A stretch of DNA of 64,000 nt from Lithodes maja (lineage: Eukaryota; Arthropoda; Malacostraca; Decapoda; Lithodidae). The notes under the pieces are model-generated. The model was given only the letters and a program-made list of their open reading frames with translations, was not told the DNA's origin and made no database searches. Position numbers and translations under genes: made by a program. The DNA lies in contig JBAKBP010007437.1 of assembly GCA_037953745.1 (NCBI GenBank), forward strand, positions 35,958 through 99,957. Reading direction: 5' to 3'. Of this stretch, positions 10,322 through 22,256 are shown piece by piece (position 1 is the stretch's first letter; each line of letters opens with the position of its first letter).

Positions 10322-10566
10322 TACGCTCGTGGTGTCCCGTCTGCTTGTTTCATTTGATCATATTTCTCTTTAAAGCTATGGATAGTTTTGGCACACACTA
10401 CTTTTTCCGGTAAGGCATTCCACTTATCAATTGACCTTGTTGGAAAGCTGAATTTTCTGACATCCTTCTTGCCTCGCATCGTTGCCAATTTCCGACTGTG
10501 CCCTCTTGTCCTTCCTACTGTTGGAGTGATGAAGTTATCCCAATCGAAAAATTCCAGTCCAAAAAA
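10322..10566 (-). pseudogene. C-terminal fragment of a LINE reverse transcriptase protein
   Basis: On the minus strand an 84-codon frame contains the TRGHSRKL, RKFSFPTRSIDKWNALPE and TFKE-like C-terminal pattern typical of CR1-type RT proteins. It is a different family from the two longer CR1 copies. It is only the last part of the protein, followed by a short AT-rich 3' end. CR1 copy 2 starts directly next to it. Confidence 0.55.
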
Positions 10567-10567
10567 A

Positions 10568-11713
10568 GAAAGCAAACTTCCATAAACTTAGAGCTATGTT
10601 TAAAGAAACTGACTGGAGCTTTTTAATTAACAATAACGACATAAATACATCTTGGAAGTTATTCGAAAGCACGTACCTAAAAGCAGTGCAAGACTGCATA
10701 CCATCGAAAATACGGCGTCCAGGCCATAATAATAAGCCCAAATGGTGGAATAAAGATATTTCAAAATGCCTGCTTGCTAAAAAATGTGCTAATGATAGAT
10801 TAAAATCCTCACAAAATGACGAAGAACGGGTGAAATTTGTAGAGCTACGACGCAAAGCCAAAAAGTTAATTAAGCAAAGTAAAAAGACCTTAGAGTTACA
10901 TATTGCGAATCAAAGTAAAACAAACACGAAAGAATTCTATAGTTATATCAGAAAGAAAAAAGTAGTTACTTCAACTGTTGGACCGTTAGTCGATAAAAAT
11001 GGAGAATACACCAAAGACGAAGTACAAATGAGTAATGCCCTCAATACCTTCTTTGCATCAGTTTTTACAACAGAAGACCTCAGTGATATCCCTACACCAT
11101 CGCCGATTCAGATTGATAATTCAGATGTTCTAAGCAATATCACCGTTACAGAGAGAGAAGTATTGAATTGTTTAGATAAACTCAAGGTAAATAAAACGCC
11201 TGGACCTGATACAATCTCGCCTAGAGTTCTAAAGGAAGCTAAGGATGAGCTCTCCAAACCACTGACATTACTATTCAATAAATCCTTGCAGTCTGGAACT
11301 ATGCCTGATCAGTGGAAGCTAGCCAACGTAACACCGTTATTAAAAAAAGGCAGCAAATCCCTACCCAGTAACTATCGTCCAATTAGCTTACCTCAGTTGT
11401 ATGTCAAATGATAGAAACGGTCAAACGAGACAGACTCGTAAATCACTTAGAGGAAAATAACATCCTTAAAGATACTCAACACGGCTTTCGTAAAAAACGT
11501 TCCTGTTTAACAAACCTCTTAGACTTCTTCCACGATATCCTCAACCTCTACGATGAGAGTAAAGCTGTAGATATTATATACCTTGATTTTCAAAAGGCCT
11601 TTGACAAAGTTCCCCACAAACGTTTACTGCTAAAACTAAAAGTGCATGGAATACAAGACGGTGTGTTGAAATGGATAGAAAATTGGCTCAGCGACAGAAA
11701 GCAAAGAGTAGTC
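10568..11713 (+). pseudogene. CR1-like LINE copy 2, left part (endonuclease end and RT N-half)
   Basis: Plus-strand copy of the same family as 6845-9345, starting at the same linker region. Frame 10596-11411 includes the linker, the PGPDTISPRVLKEA motif and NYRPISL. A 1-bp deletion near 11392 (compared with copy 1) shifts into frame 11408 onward, which runs through the YLDFQKAFDKVPHK motif up to the LTR insertion at 11714. The LINE continues at 24664 after LTR element A. Confidence 0.8.
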
Positions 11714-12533
11714 TGTGGCGCCTCCCGGCGTTAGCAGAATGGTTGCGTGGGGCATTGCAGCTCGCTAGCGCTCGCCAGGATGGGGGAATGGGCTACAGTT
11801 GTCCTAGAATGATCTGCTTTATTTAATTAGTGTCGTGTTGCCACAGACAATCTAGAAATGGTCTTTGTTTTGGTCTGTGACCGCGCCTTATATTTTATAT
11901 TCGCTATAATATAAATGTTGCTTGTGTGGGAGGCGAGCGAGAGAGGGTGAGGGAGTACACCTGGCAGCGGGGTGAGCTATGACGCGGCTCGCTTGGGCGC
12001 TGACGGCGTTGGCGGCCGGGTGGTCAACTAGTCCCTTCCCGTCGCGGCCTCGTGTTCTTTACCAGCTCAGAGCTTGCCTGACACGCGTATCGCCTACATC
12101 CTTTGCAATTCTGTCCCCCATACTCGCCACTTTGCATACTATTTCTCTCTCTCGACTTCTCCTTTCTCATTCTCTAATCTTTATTAAACTCAACATCCCT
12201 TCTGGTTTCAGCATAGACGTTCACCGTCGACCAGTCGTATTGTACGCGAAGCTCTCAGATATTTCCATGTATTAGGTTAAGGAGGTATTATGCTTTATTG
12301 AGGTTTTGAGAGACGGACTTTTCCGTATGTGTCCTCTCTCGTGAAGGTTGTAGACCGGTATATGTCTCCCTGGCAAGGTGTTGAGTGATTCTTCTTGGTT
12401 ATCTAAAGCTAGACTAGGGGTAAGGTTACTGTGTTGTTGTCTCCGATGTGTGCAGTGTTAGCTAAGCCCTGCACGACATCGACAGGTACTGTGGGAGCCT
12501 AAGTTGTCTTCGAGTGGGTTTACTTTGCGAGCA

Positions 12534-12584
12534 CAGCACTGTGGTGTGAGAGGGCCATAGCCTATCCCTCACAACATAGTGCTG
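12534..12584 (+). other. LTR hairpin I, element A
   Basis: CAGCACTGTGGTGTGAG pairs with CTCACAACATAGTGCTG, with one internal G/A and one G/T non-Watson-Crick position. It corresponds in position to 43670-43722 (C) and 36905-36959 (B). A copy is in the 3' LTR. Confidence 0.55.
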
Positions 12585-12623
12585 CCTCTTTGTGTTGACT
12601 TCTGAGGGATCGCCAGGATAGAG

Positions 12624-12642
12624 CTAGGTACTAGAGACCTAG
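12624..12642 (+). other. LTR hairpin II, element A
   Basis: A 6-bp stem CTAGGT/ACCTAG with the 7-nt loop ACTAGAG, just before the conserved TCAAGAGAGC word. Family C has CCAGAT/ATCTGG with loop ACTAGTG at the same place: two paired compensatory changes. Confidence 0.6.
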
Positions 12643-13419
12643 ATTTATCAAGAGAGCATCCCCGTCATATAACGTAATCTTCATTATACCACCTTCGGAC
12701 AACGTTAGGCTACGAGCCGCATGCTCGCCCATTGTTGCCCTGCCTTGATACCCCAGCTAGACTTTATTAACTGAGCAGACACTGGTTAGAGATAAGCCCC
12801 ATTATTATATGTATGCAGCAGTATTATTCACTGCACTTTTGAGCCGAGGTTGTTGTTGAGTTGCACAACCCTAGTAGGCTGTTGCGTTATGTCACGAAGC
12901 ATTTCTTTAGTTGTCGAGCATTACTACCTTTGCGCAGTCTTTATTATTCGCCTGCCTATTATTACTATATGTCCTAGCATTTATTGTGACCCGTATTCTG
13001 CATTATAATTGTTCAAGATTCTTTACGAACATCTTCCCAGCATCAGACTTATTTCAGAAGTTTCCAGTTCATGTTGCAGGACTAGCATTGCACTTTCTTT
13101 AATACAGGAGTGCCAGTTATTTGAGTATCTACCGTAACGTTAATTAATCATGTTAACTATCTTTTCTTTGTGTAACATAATCGAGTAATCTTTTACTGTT
13201 TGAGAATAGGATGTTTCATCGAGCGTCAGCCTAGTGTGTGTGCACCAGTTACCGAGTCATAGGATACCTCGTTGTCCAGGCACGACTCAGGGCAGTAATG
13301 GTGTTTTGTTTTCCAGTGTTTAAGGCAGGGGTTGGATCTAGTGTTACCGTTGTTGCATTTTGCCATTATCTAGTCCTATGTTGAAGAGCCCTGTGTCTTT
13401 GAGAACCTGGATCGTAACA

Positions 13420-13431
13420 AATGGCGACCTA
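13420..13431 (+). other. primer-binding site of element A
   Basis: AATGGCGACCTA directly follows the 5' LTR; TGGCGACC is a typical tRNA 3'-end complement after a 2-nt gap. The same bases follow the LTR in B and D. I did not settle which tRNA is used. Confidence 0.65.
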
Positions 13432-13641
13432 GCTCAGGATCTTGTGAACTAAGAGATAATTGCAGGATTGTTGTGGTCATTTGTTTTATTGAGGAATATA
13501 GTGGGCACGTTAAAATTTTGTTTGGCAAAGTAGTATAGCACTTGAGAGTCTTCAGACATTTTTGGCAAGTGAATAGTGCTACATAGGAGCTTGGGTACTT
13601 CTTCTTTTTTTTTATAAACGTGAGAATTTTTGGTGGACACA

Positions 13642-16600
13642 ATGGGAGACGAATCAGATCATACTGAGAGTTCAGGGAATGATGCAGGCTCTGATGGGCA
13701 GATGCCAGGGGGGTTAGTAACTAGTGAGGAGGCCGCAAAGAAGTTTTTGGAGGTGTCTATAACAGCTGATCGACTAGAGGGAAATAGCAAGTATGGTCTA
13801 CAGTGTTTGGCTCCACTCATGGGGCTTAATGTGGCTCATGGCATCAAGAAGAACGATTTGAGGGCTTGCGTACTGGGGGCGGCTAGTGAGGTCCAGGGTG
13901 GAGAGGGTGCTCGGGGACTTCTGCTCGAGCCCCCCCTCCACTCTACTCCCATCGGGACCTCTACGTTGCCGGAGTTTAGTACGTTCCCGCAGGCTGATAG
14001 CCGCTGGCAGCGTGGTTTAGGATCGCTGGGTGGGCCTCCAATAGTTGCACCTCCTCCTCAAAGTTTCACTACAGAAATGCTCTTCCAGCTTGAGATGGCT
14101 AAGATGCAGGCTGAGCGTGAGGAACGTCTCGCTAAGGTTAAACAACAGACGGATCTCGAACTTGCTAAGGCTTAACAACAGACGGATCTCGAACTCGCTA
14201 AGGCTAAACAACAGACTGATCTCGAACTCGCGAGAATAAAATCCGAGTCGGAGGCTGAGTCTACCAGGTACCGGGCAGATATCGATCTTGAGAAGACTCG
14301 GGTGGAAACGACAGGGCAACGTCTCGGTGGTGGGAATCGTGGGCATGATCAGTCTTTGTCGCACCTGTTGAAGCTAGTCCCTGTATTAAATTTTGATGAG
14401 TCGGGTGTCACCGAATTTTTCATGAGATTCGAGAAGAAGTGCCAGGAACACCAGTGGCCTTGGGAGAAGTGGGCAGCCCTTGTTTCCTCTAGACTTGTGG
14501 GCAAGGGACTCAAGGCTTATGATGCATTGCCTATAGAGTCTTGTATTATCTATGAGGAACTCAAGGAGGCTGTCCTGAGAGCATACGAACTACAACCAGA
14601 GACGTACAGGTTGAAGTTCCGGGGTGTTACCAAGGGTCGGGAGAGCACCTTTTTGGAGCATGCCCGGGAGCTGTCCGATGCTTTTGGGAATTGGCTGAGG
14701 TCAGAGAAAGCTACTACGTTTGACGACATTAAACAGTTGGTGCTTTTAGAGCAGTTTTTCAAATGCACGGGCGGCGACCTGACGTTAAACCTGAAAGAAA
14801 AGCAACCAAAAACTCTACAGGAGGCAGCTGAGATGGCTGACCTCCGGCTATCACTAATTCGTGGGTGCGGGTCTGCCCAGCGTAGTGAGGCAGGTAACAA
14901 GGGGCGTGATGCCCCACCCCCCCGAGTTAGTGATATACCTTATGCAAACAAGTACAAGAGCCATGATACAAAGACTGACCACAAGACTAGCACCGTCCCG
15001 TTTAAGAAGGGGCCGGGCCCTTCCCAGTACCAAGGGAAGCCCAAAGGGGAGTTGGAGTGTTATCATTGTCATAAAAAGGGGCACTTTGCAAGAGTCTGTC
15101 CTAGCAAACCACCTACAGCAGCTGTGTCTTTGGCCTGCAACATTGGTGTGTCTCCGAAGTCGTCTGAGTTTGCCCGGGGCAGTTCGTCAGAGGCTGAGGC
15201 ACAGCCAATGCAGAAGCACCTGGGAGGCTCGAACCCTGCTCAGGATGTTTTTTGCGACCATAGAGGGCGGGGTTGCGTGATGTGGGCGGGGCGCAAGCAT
15301 GGAGTAGAGGTCTTGCGTGATACAGGTGCTTCCCAGACTCTGATGAAAAACTTGACTGGCTACCCTATAAACGCGGCTCGGGTGGTAGTGGTGCAGGGTA
15401 TTAATGCAACTCGGTCATACCCGCTGGTGCGGTTGGAGTTGGAGGTGGATGGTGTGGCACGTGAATTGGATGTCGGGATTGTGGAGGGCGTCGACCTTCT
15501 TCTCGGCAACGACTTTGCAATGCCCGCTTCTGAGGTTCTACCCTTAGTCGTTGCCGAGAGGCCGGCCAACGTGAGTAGGGAAGAGCAACAGTGGGTCGAG
15601 CGGTGCCAGACACAACCCATGGCATGTGTTGTCACCCGAGCTCGGGCAGCTAAAGTGTCACAGCCTAGTCCTCCGTCTTCAGACCAGCGGAGGAACGATC
15701 AACAGGAGGAGGCTAAAGCTGGAGTTGGTTTTAAGAGTTTTGACTCGGCATCTCTCCTGGGTGATTCAGTATTAGCCCCATTACTTAATTCTGGAGTAGC
15801 CCCTGGGCCTGTCATCGAGAGTGACGAGGCTGGGCATGACGAGACTCCACGACAGCAACGTTATGTACATCGAGAGAGACAGAGGGAGCAGCCCAGTATC
15901 GGGGAAGGTCATGCATTGCTCCGGGAGCAGTTAGATCGCTTTGCACCCTCAGATATACGTCGGTTGCAACTAGAGGACCCTGATCTCCAAACGTGTGCTA
16001 ATGGAGCTGTAGAGCTCGACGAGGACGGCGATGCAAAGCCAGGAGATTTTTTTTATTTAGAAGGCATCCTCTACAGGCGTTTTCAAGACCCTAAACGTAG
16101 TTGGCAAGAGGGGTCCGGAGTAGTGGACCAGTTGGTGGTTCCACGGGAGTGCAGGGATAGCCTACTGAGGTTGGCGCATGACATACCACTGGCAGGACAT
16201 CTAGGGGTGAGAAAAACGGTGGCAGCTTTAGAAAAATTGTTTTGGTGGCCGGGGTTGAAGGGGCAGGTGGTAACCTGGATAGCAAGGTGTCATACGTGCC
16301 AGAGGGTTGGAAAACCTAACCAAACAATTCCGAGAGCCCTGTTGCACCCCATTCCTGTCAGTGGACCGCCCTTCAGTAAGGTCATCATTGATATGGTCGG
16401 ACCCCTAACCCCTACTAGTGCCGGTAATAAATTTCTATTAACTATCATGGATGTGGCCACTCGTTATCCTGATGCATAACCAATGAGAAATGGCACGGCG
16501 AAAACTGTTGTCCGGAACCTGCTCTTGTATTGCTCGCGGTATGGTTACCCACAAGAGGTGCAATCGGACCAAGGTTCTAATTTTACCTCTAATCTGTTCA

Positions 16601-18749
16601 AACAAACTATGATTCAGCATGGCATCAGCACTGTCGTCTCTTCTGCGTATCACCCAGAGAGTCAAGGGGTGTTGGAGAGGTGGCACGCCACGCTGAAAAG
16701 CATGCTTCGATGTTATTGCGCAGAGAACGGAAAGGATTGGGACCTTGGTCTGCCGTATGTTTTGTTCGCGGCAAGAGAAGTACCTGGAGAGAGTCTCGGT
16801 TTCAGTCCGAATGAGCTTGTTTTCGGGCATCAGGTGAGGGGCCCTCTCCACATGGTGAAGGAGATTTGGGAGGGTACCGCTAAGCCATGTTCTATGTTGA
16901 GATACGTCCTCGAGAGCAGAGAGAGAATGCTTAGAAGTCTGGAGCTGGCCGGGCGTAATTTGGTGAGTTCGCAGGCCCGTATGAAGGACAGGTACGGTAC
17001 TAAGGCGAAACTCCGGGAGTTTCAGGTAGGTCAAGAGGTGTTGGTCCTGTTGCCTTTGTCAGGTCATCCTCTGGCTGCCAAGTATGCTGGGCCTTATCGG
17101 GTGGTGTCAAATATCTCCGATCTAGATTACCTCGTTGCCACTCCAGAACGGAAGAAGCGTAACCAACTATGCCACATTAATTTGTTGAAGAAGTATGTGA
17201 GGCGCCCACCTGAGTCACTAGCTGTCCCTGTGTTGACCTGCTGCGGTCATGGTGGAGAAGGAGAGGGGGGCAGCAATGATCAGGTGGATGATAACTGGGA
17301 TTGTCATGTCTCGGCTGATCAGTGGGCGGGGAATTCGAGCCAATGTGCGCATGCTGCTCTGGCGCACCTGCCGGAGGAACAGCAGGTGGCAGTGCAGCGC
17401 CTGTCCGATTCATACCCCACTGTATTTGCCGAGCACCCAGGCCTCACTACTCAAGCGGTGCATGACGTCGATGTAGGAAAGCACCCCCCCTTTAAGTCGA
17501 TACCTTATCGGGTGCCACCCATTAAACTCCCAGCGCTCAGGGATGAGCTGGAGTATATGCTGGCGAGAGGCTTGATCGAGAAGGGGGCAGTACGGTGGAC
17601 TTCTCCTGTCACTCTGCAGCCCAAACCTGATGGAAAAGTTCGGTTCTGCATTGACTTTAGGCGGTTGAACGGGTTGACCCCCACCAATGCATATCCTCTT
17701 CCCCGGGTGGATGACAGTGTGGATAAGATCGGGAAAGCAAGGTACTTGACCAAGGTAGACCTCGTCAAAGGCTACTGGCAAGTACCACTGTCTGAGCGGG
17801 CTAAAGAGGTGTGCGGATTTGTGGTGGATGGCAGTACTTACCGTTGCAATGTGATGCTATATGGTCTGAAAAATGCACCGGCCACTTTCCAGAGCTTAAT
17901 GAACGACATCATAGCAGACATCCCAAACTGTACTGTCTACCTTGATGACGTGATCATTTATGACAACGATTTCCAAAGTCACTGTGAGCACATAGAAGCC
18001 TTATTTAGTCAACTTAGTAAAGCAGGCTTGGTGGTTAATCTGGGCACGTGTGACTTTGTGCAAGCCACGGTGCAGTATCTGGGGTTTGTGGTTGGGTTAG
18101 GGCAGGTGAGCCCGCCCCAACAGAAGATACAGGCTATCGACTTGTTGCCCAGGCCGACCACCAAGCGGCAGATCATGAGATTTTTGGGCATGATTGGGTA
18201 TTACCGCCGCTTTATAAGAGGTTATTCTACTGTGTTAGCTCCTTTGACAGATCTACTAGCTAAAGATAAAAAGTTCCGCTGGGCACCTGAGTGTGAGCAG
18301 GCGTTTCGAGTAGTTAAACACCTTTTATGCACTCACCCTACAGGGCCCCGTACTTTGAACGACCATTTCAGTTGGCGACTGATGCCAGCGGAGTAGGGGC
18401 TGGTGCCGTACTTTTGCAGACAGACGAGGAAGGTCTTGAGCATCCAGTCAGTTTCTTTTCAAAGAAATTTAATTCAGCACAGAAAAACTATTCGGTTGTT
18501 GAAAAGGAACTGCTGGCAATCGTGTTAGCGCTCAGACACTTTGAGGTCTATGTTCCTGCCTATGGGCCAGTCGTGGTAGTGTATACCGACCACCACCCGC
18601 TTAAATTCCTCAATCAATTCCACAACCGGAATATGAGGCTGACCAGATGGTCGCTCATGTTGCAAGAGTACAACTTAGACATTCGCCATATTGCCGGTTG
18701 TGAGAATGTGATTGCGGACTGTTTGTCGCGGGTGGAGGATCTGGGGTAG
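13642..18749 (+). pseudogene. gag-pol of element A: gag, PR, IN, RT, RNase H (two stops, one frameshift)
   Basis: A single frame runs from ATG 13642 through gag and most of pol. In order: a Gln/Lys-rich repeat (14113-14231); a SCAN-like capsid segment (about 14560-14860); a CCHC zinc knuckle (15058-15099); protease DTGA (15319-15330) with LLLGNDF; integrase HHCC zinc finger (16177-16299); DDE residues at 16390, 16567 and 16675, the last two spaced exactly D35E; GPYRV at about 17089; RT with RFCIDFRRLN and YLDD (17938-17949); RNase H with TDAS (18381), TDHH and ADCLSRV. Breaks: TAA at 14173 (the neighbouring repeat has AAA), TAA at 16477 (element B has TAC), and a 4-bp deletion near 18340 that moves RNase H to another frame. 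There is also a 15-bp in-frame deletion near 15487. No envelope frame follows. Confidence 0.9.
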
Positions 18750-18973
18750 GCTACCACAGTATGTTGGTATAGCCTCCTGTCTTGGCTCGCGGTGTATTTT
18801 TGCGCTGGTGCTTGTTGGCTCGCGTGTGTAGCATCAGCGTAGGGTCGCAGGGCAGGAGTTGTTGCCTTTGATTAGAAGAAAATTAGGCTACATCTATAGT
18901 AGCCGCCAAAAACAACATTAAAATAAAATATGAAAAATTAAATAAAAACTCTTTCTTTTTAATAATTAATTTT

Positions 18974-18980
18974 AAGATAA
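18974..18980. other. target duplication of RTE LINE, left
   Basis: AAGATAA here and again at 22197-22203 flanks the RTE insertion in the 3' UTR of element A. Confidence 0.75.
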
Positions 18981-21900
18981 CCCCCTGGGGGTTAGGGAAT
19001 AGAATATGCCCCACGTGCCTTCTGCGTGTCGTAAGAGGCGACTAAAGAGGTTGGGTTGGTGGGCTTGCGACCCCCACCCGGAAAAAATATCTAAGCAAAA
19101 AAAAACGAACGAACAGCCTCGGATGCGGACGGAACCAACGTTGACGAACCACGACCGACTAAGGACATGCCTTCGGACATTCTGAGAATGGCTACATGGA
19201 ATGTTAGTGGCATGAATGCTGGCACAAAAGAGAGAGAGGTTCTGGAAGTGTTAGTGAATGCCAGGCTGGATGTATGTGGAATGACAGAGACCAAATGGAA
19301 AGGTTCAGATGTGAGAGAGTGGGAGTGTGGAATAGGTGTGTGTGCTGGAGTGAGTGAAGGAATAGCGAGAGAAGGTGCATGTTTGTTTGTAAGTAGCAAA
19401 TGGAAGGAATGTGTAAGAGAATATGGGTCTGTGGGTTCAAGGATTGTGTGGGTGAGAATGAAAGTAGGAATACAAACGTTGGTGATTGTATGCGTGTATG
19501 CCCCGACAGAGGATATACTTGAAAGAAAGAAAGAGGAGTTCTGGATGAATGTGGAGGCGTGCCTGGAGAAGTTTGACAAGAACGAAAGAATATTTCTGAT
19601 TGGGGATATGAATGGTAAGGTGGGTGATAGGAAAGTTGAGGGAGTGGTGGGAGGGTGGGGGGTACCATCAGAGGTGAATGGGAATGGTAGTGCACTTGTG
19701 GACGTATGTGTGGGGAGGAGGCTGTGGATAGCCAACACCTTCTTCCGACACAGAATGATCCACAGGTACACGTGGAAACGGATGTTGACAATGAAGGATA
19801 AGACAGTGGTGGAACGAAAGTCATTGATTGATTATGTATGTGTGGATGAACGAATGAAGAAATCTGTGATGGATGCTAGGGTGTATAGGGGTATTGGAGG
19901 GGGTCTGTCTGATCATTATGTAGTGGTAGCTAAGGTTAGGATACAAAAGAAGTGGGTGAGGAGAGCGGGAGGAAGGCGAGAGGAGGGTGGAATGGTGAGG
20001 AGGGTGGAGAGGTTGCAGGAGGAGGAAGTCAGGGAGGAGTACAGGAGAGCAGTGGAAAGACGACTAGGTGGGTTCGACCTGGAAGTTATGGAGGAAGTGG
20101 AGGAGATGAGCAAGGTGTTTAAGGATGAGATCTGTGCAGCATGTGAGGAGGTGTGTGGAGTGAGGAGAAGAGGGAGGGGAGTGAAAGGTACAGCATGGTG
20201 GACAGAAGAGGTAAGAATAGCTGTGGAAGAAAAGAAGAAAGCATATAGAGAGTGGTTGGGTAGTAGAGGGAATGAAGATTCCGAGAGACAGAAACGAGCG
20301 AGGTACGTGGAGAGTAAGAGGGTGGTGAAGAGAGTAGTGAAGGAAAGTAAGAGAAGAGTAGATGAGGAAATTGGAAGGAATCTGAGTGTAAAATGGAGGG
20401 AGAGTAAGAAACTGTTCTGGAAAGAAGTCAAGAAAGTTAGGGAAGGTAGCAAGGGAAACAGTAAGGGTGTGAAAGATAAGAATGGGAGAATGCTAGCCGA
20501 GAAGCAAGAGAGAGTCGAAAGATGGAGGGAGTACTTCAGTGAGTTGCTAAATGAAAGGAATGAAGAGCCAGCAAACATAGCTGGATATGGTATGGGAGGG
20601 AGAAGAAGAGAAGTAGTGGAGGAGGAGGTGGGGATCAGGAGGTCAGAAGTGTGGGAAGCCATGAAAAGAGTGAAGTTGGGGAAAGCACCAGGAACAGATG
20701 GAGTGTGTGGGGAAATGTTGAGGTATGGTGGTGAGATAGTGATAGAATGGGTATGGAAAATGTGCAAACTAGCATGGGAGAAGGGGAGTGCACCCGATGA
20801 CTGGAAGACTGGCATAATAGTCCCCCTATATAAGGGCAAAGGGGAAAGAGGAGTGTGTGGTAACCACCGAGGAATATGTCTTCTAAGCGTAGTAGGGAAG
20901 GTATACAGTAGGGGGTAGTGATTGAGAGAGTGAGAGTGAGAACGGAGAAATGGATAGGCGACGAGCAGGGAGGCTTTAGGAAGGGAAGAGGATGTGTAGA
21001 TCAGATTTTTACCCTGAATTGTGTTGTGGAGAAGTATCTGGAGAAGAAACAAAAGGTGTATGTTGCCTTTATGGACTTGGAGAAGGCCTATGACAGAGTG
21101 GATAGAGAAGGTTTGTGGAAAGTACTTAGAATATACGGAGTAGAGGGCAAGTTGCTGAAAGCTGTGAAGAGCATGTATGAGGGTGCAAAGGCGGCAGTAC
21201 GTGTGGAGAGTGAGCAGAGCGAGTTCTTTGACCTGAATGTTGGTTTGAAACAGGGGTGTGTGATGTCCCTGTGGTTGTTTACTGTATATATGGATGGAGT
21301 TATGAAAGAAATACTATCAAGAGCAGTGGATGTTGGTGTATCGCTGAAAAGGGAGGGAATTGAGTGGAAGCTACCTATACTGCTGTTTGCGGATGATACA
21401 GTTCTGATGAGTGATAATGAATGGGAGTTGCAGGGTCTGGTAAATGAGTTTGGAACAGTGTGCGAAAAACGGAATTTGAAGGTAAATACGGGGAAGAGCA
21501 AGGTTATGGTCTTCGAAAGGGGTGAAGTCACAGAGTGTGAGGTGAAGCTGAACGGTCAGGCTATGGAGATCGTCAACTCTTTTAAGTATCTGGGCAGTGT
21601 GTTGAGTAAAGATGGGACTATGGATGAAGAGGTGCGGGAGAGGGTACAACAGGGGAAGAGGGTTGTAGGAACGCTAAAAGCAGTAACAAGAAATAGGGTG
21701 GTCAGTATGGAAGTGAAGAAGTCCTTGCATGACAGTGTGGTAATCCCGACACTGACTTACGGAAGCGAAGCATGGACGTTGGTTGAGAGACTCAGACCAA
21801 GAGTGAGAGCAGTGGAAATGAATTACTTAAGGAGTGCGTGCGGAATTACATGGAGGGATAGACAGACTAATGAGGAAGTAAGAAGGAGGTGTGGTGTGGA

Positions 21901-22196
21901 GGTAGATGTGCTGGAAAGTGTGAAAAGGAACAACTTGAGATGGTTCGGCCATATGGAACGTATGGAAAGCGAGAGAATGACTAAGAGGGTGTACGAGAGC
22001 GAGGTGGAGGGACAGAGGGGGAGAGGTAGACCGAATATGAGGTGGAAGGATGGAGTGAGTAACTACATGAATGAAGGCGGTGCTGGTTGGGGGGAGGGGC
22101 GTCGACTGACTGGGGACAGAGGTGCATGGGGGCGGTTCGTTCGTGGCCACCCCTTCGGGGATCACGGCGTCAGGCAATAGATAGATAGATAGATAG
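18981..22196 (+). mobile_element. RTE-like LINE copy 1 (nested in element A)
   Basis: Starts with CCCCCTGGGGGTTAGGG and ends with a (GATA)n tail, between 7-bp duplications AAGATAA. A single long coding region with an N-terminal endonuclease and C-terminal RT, a short 5' UTR of about 190 bp and almost no 3' UTR fit the RTE group. A truncated relative lies at 34025-35041. Confidence 0.85.
19167..22180 (+). pseudogene. RTE-like endonuclease/reverse transcriptase, one frameshift
   Basis: Frame 19167-20918 begins with an APE-like endonuclease (ATWNVSGM, TETKW, GDMNGKVGD, NTFFRHRMIHRYTW, LSDHYVV) and passes into RT (KAPGTDGVCGEML, WKTGIIVPLYKGKG). Frame 20918-22180 continues with GFRKGRGCVDQIF, AFMDLEKAYDRVDR, GLKQGCVMS, the catalytic LLFADDTVL, SFKYLGSV and the C-terminal GHMERM region. 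The break is at about 20910, where a run of five G replaces an expected run of three: a 2-bp expansion. The LINE protein would nick the target and copy its own RNA. Apart from this frameshift, the protein looks complete. Confidence 0.85.
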
Positions 22197-22203
22197 AAGA
22201 TAA

Positions 22204-22256
22204 TATTGTAGCTGAGTACTGAGTGCAGATGATTTTCCCTCAGTAAGCTGTGCTTC
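22204..22256 (+). other. element A 3' UTR between two insertions
   Basis: Short remnant of element A downstream of the LINE, recognisable by GCTGAG...GTAAGCTG words also present in the 3' UTR of element C near 57130. Confidence 0.45.

Larger units (their letters stand above)
11714..13419 (+). repeat. 5' LTR of element A
   Basis: About 1706 bp, from TGTGGCGCCTCCCGG to CGTAACA, nearly identical to 22955-24659. It holds two predicted hairpins (12534-12584 and 12624-12642) that are structurally conserved in the other LTR families. Short frames in it (for example near 11979 and 12911) recur in the 3' LTR but show no protein resemblance. Confidence 0.92.

Noticed and set aside
9906..10373. Histidine/threonine- and cysteine/valine-rich frames in the GT minisatellite
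   Set aside because: Direct products of the dinucleotide repeat on either strand.
14173..14175. Programmed stop-codon readthrough between gag parts of element A
   Set aside because: The stop lies in a tandem repeat where neighbouring units have AAA, and B, C and D have no stop at this point; a point mutation is simpler.
16477..16479. Natural gag-pol boundary at the integrase stop of A
   Set aside because: The stop falls inside the integrase core, and element B has a tyrosine codon there.
19916..21052. 378-codon antisense frame over the RTE LINE
   Set aside because: Serine/leucine-rich shadow of the real plus-strand endonuclease/RT frame.
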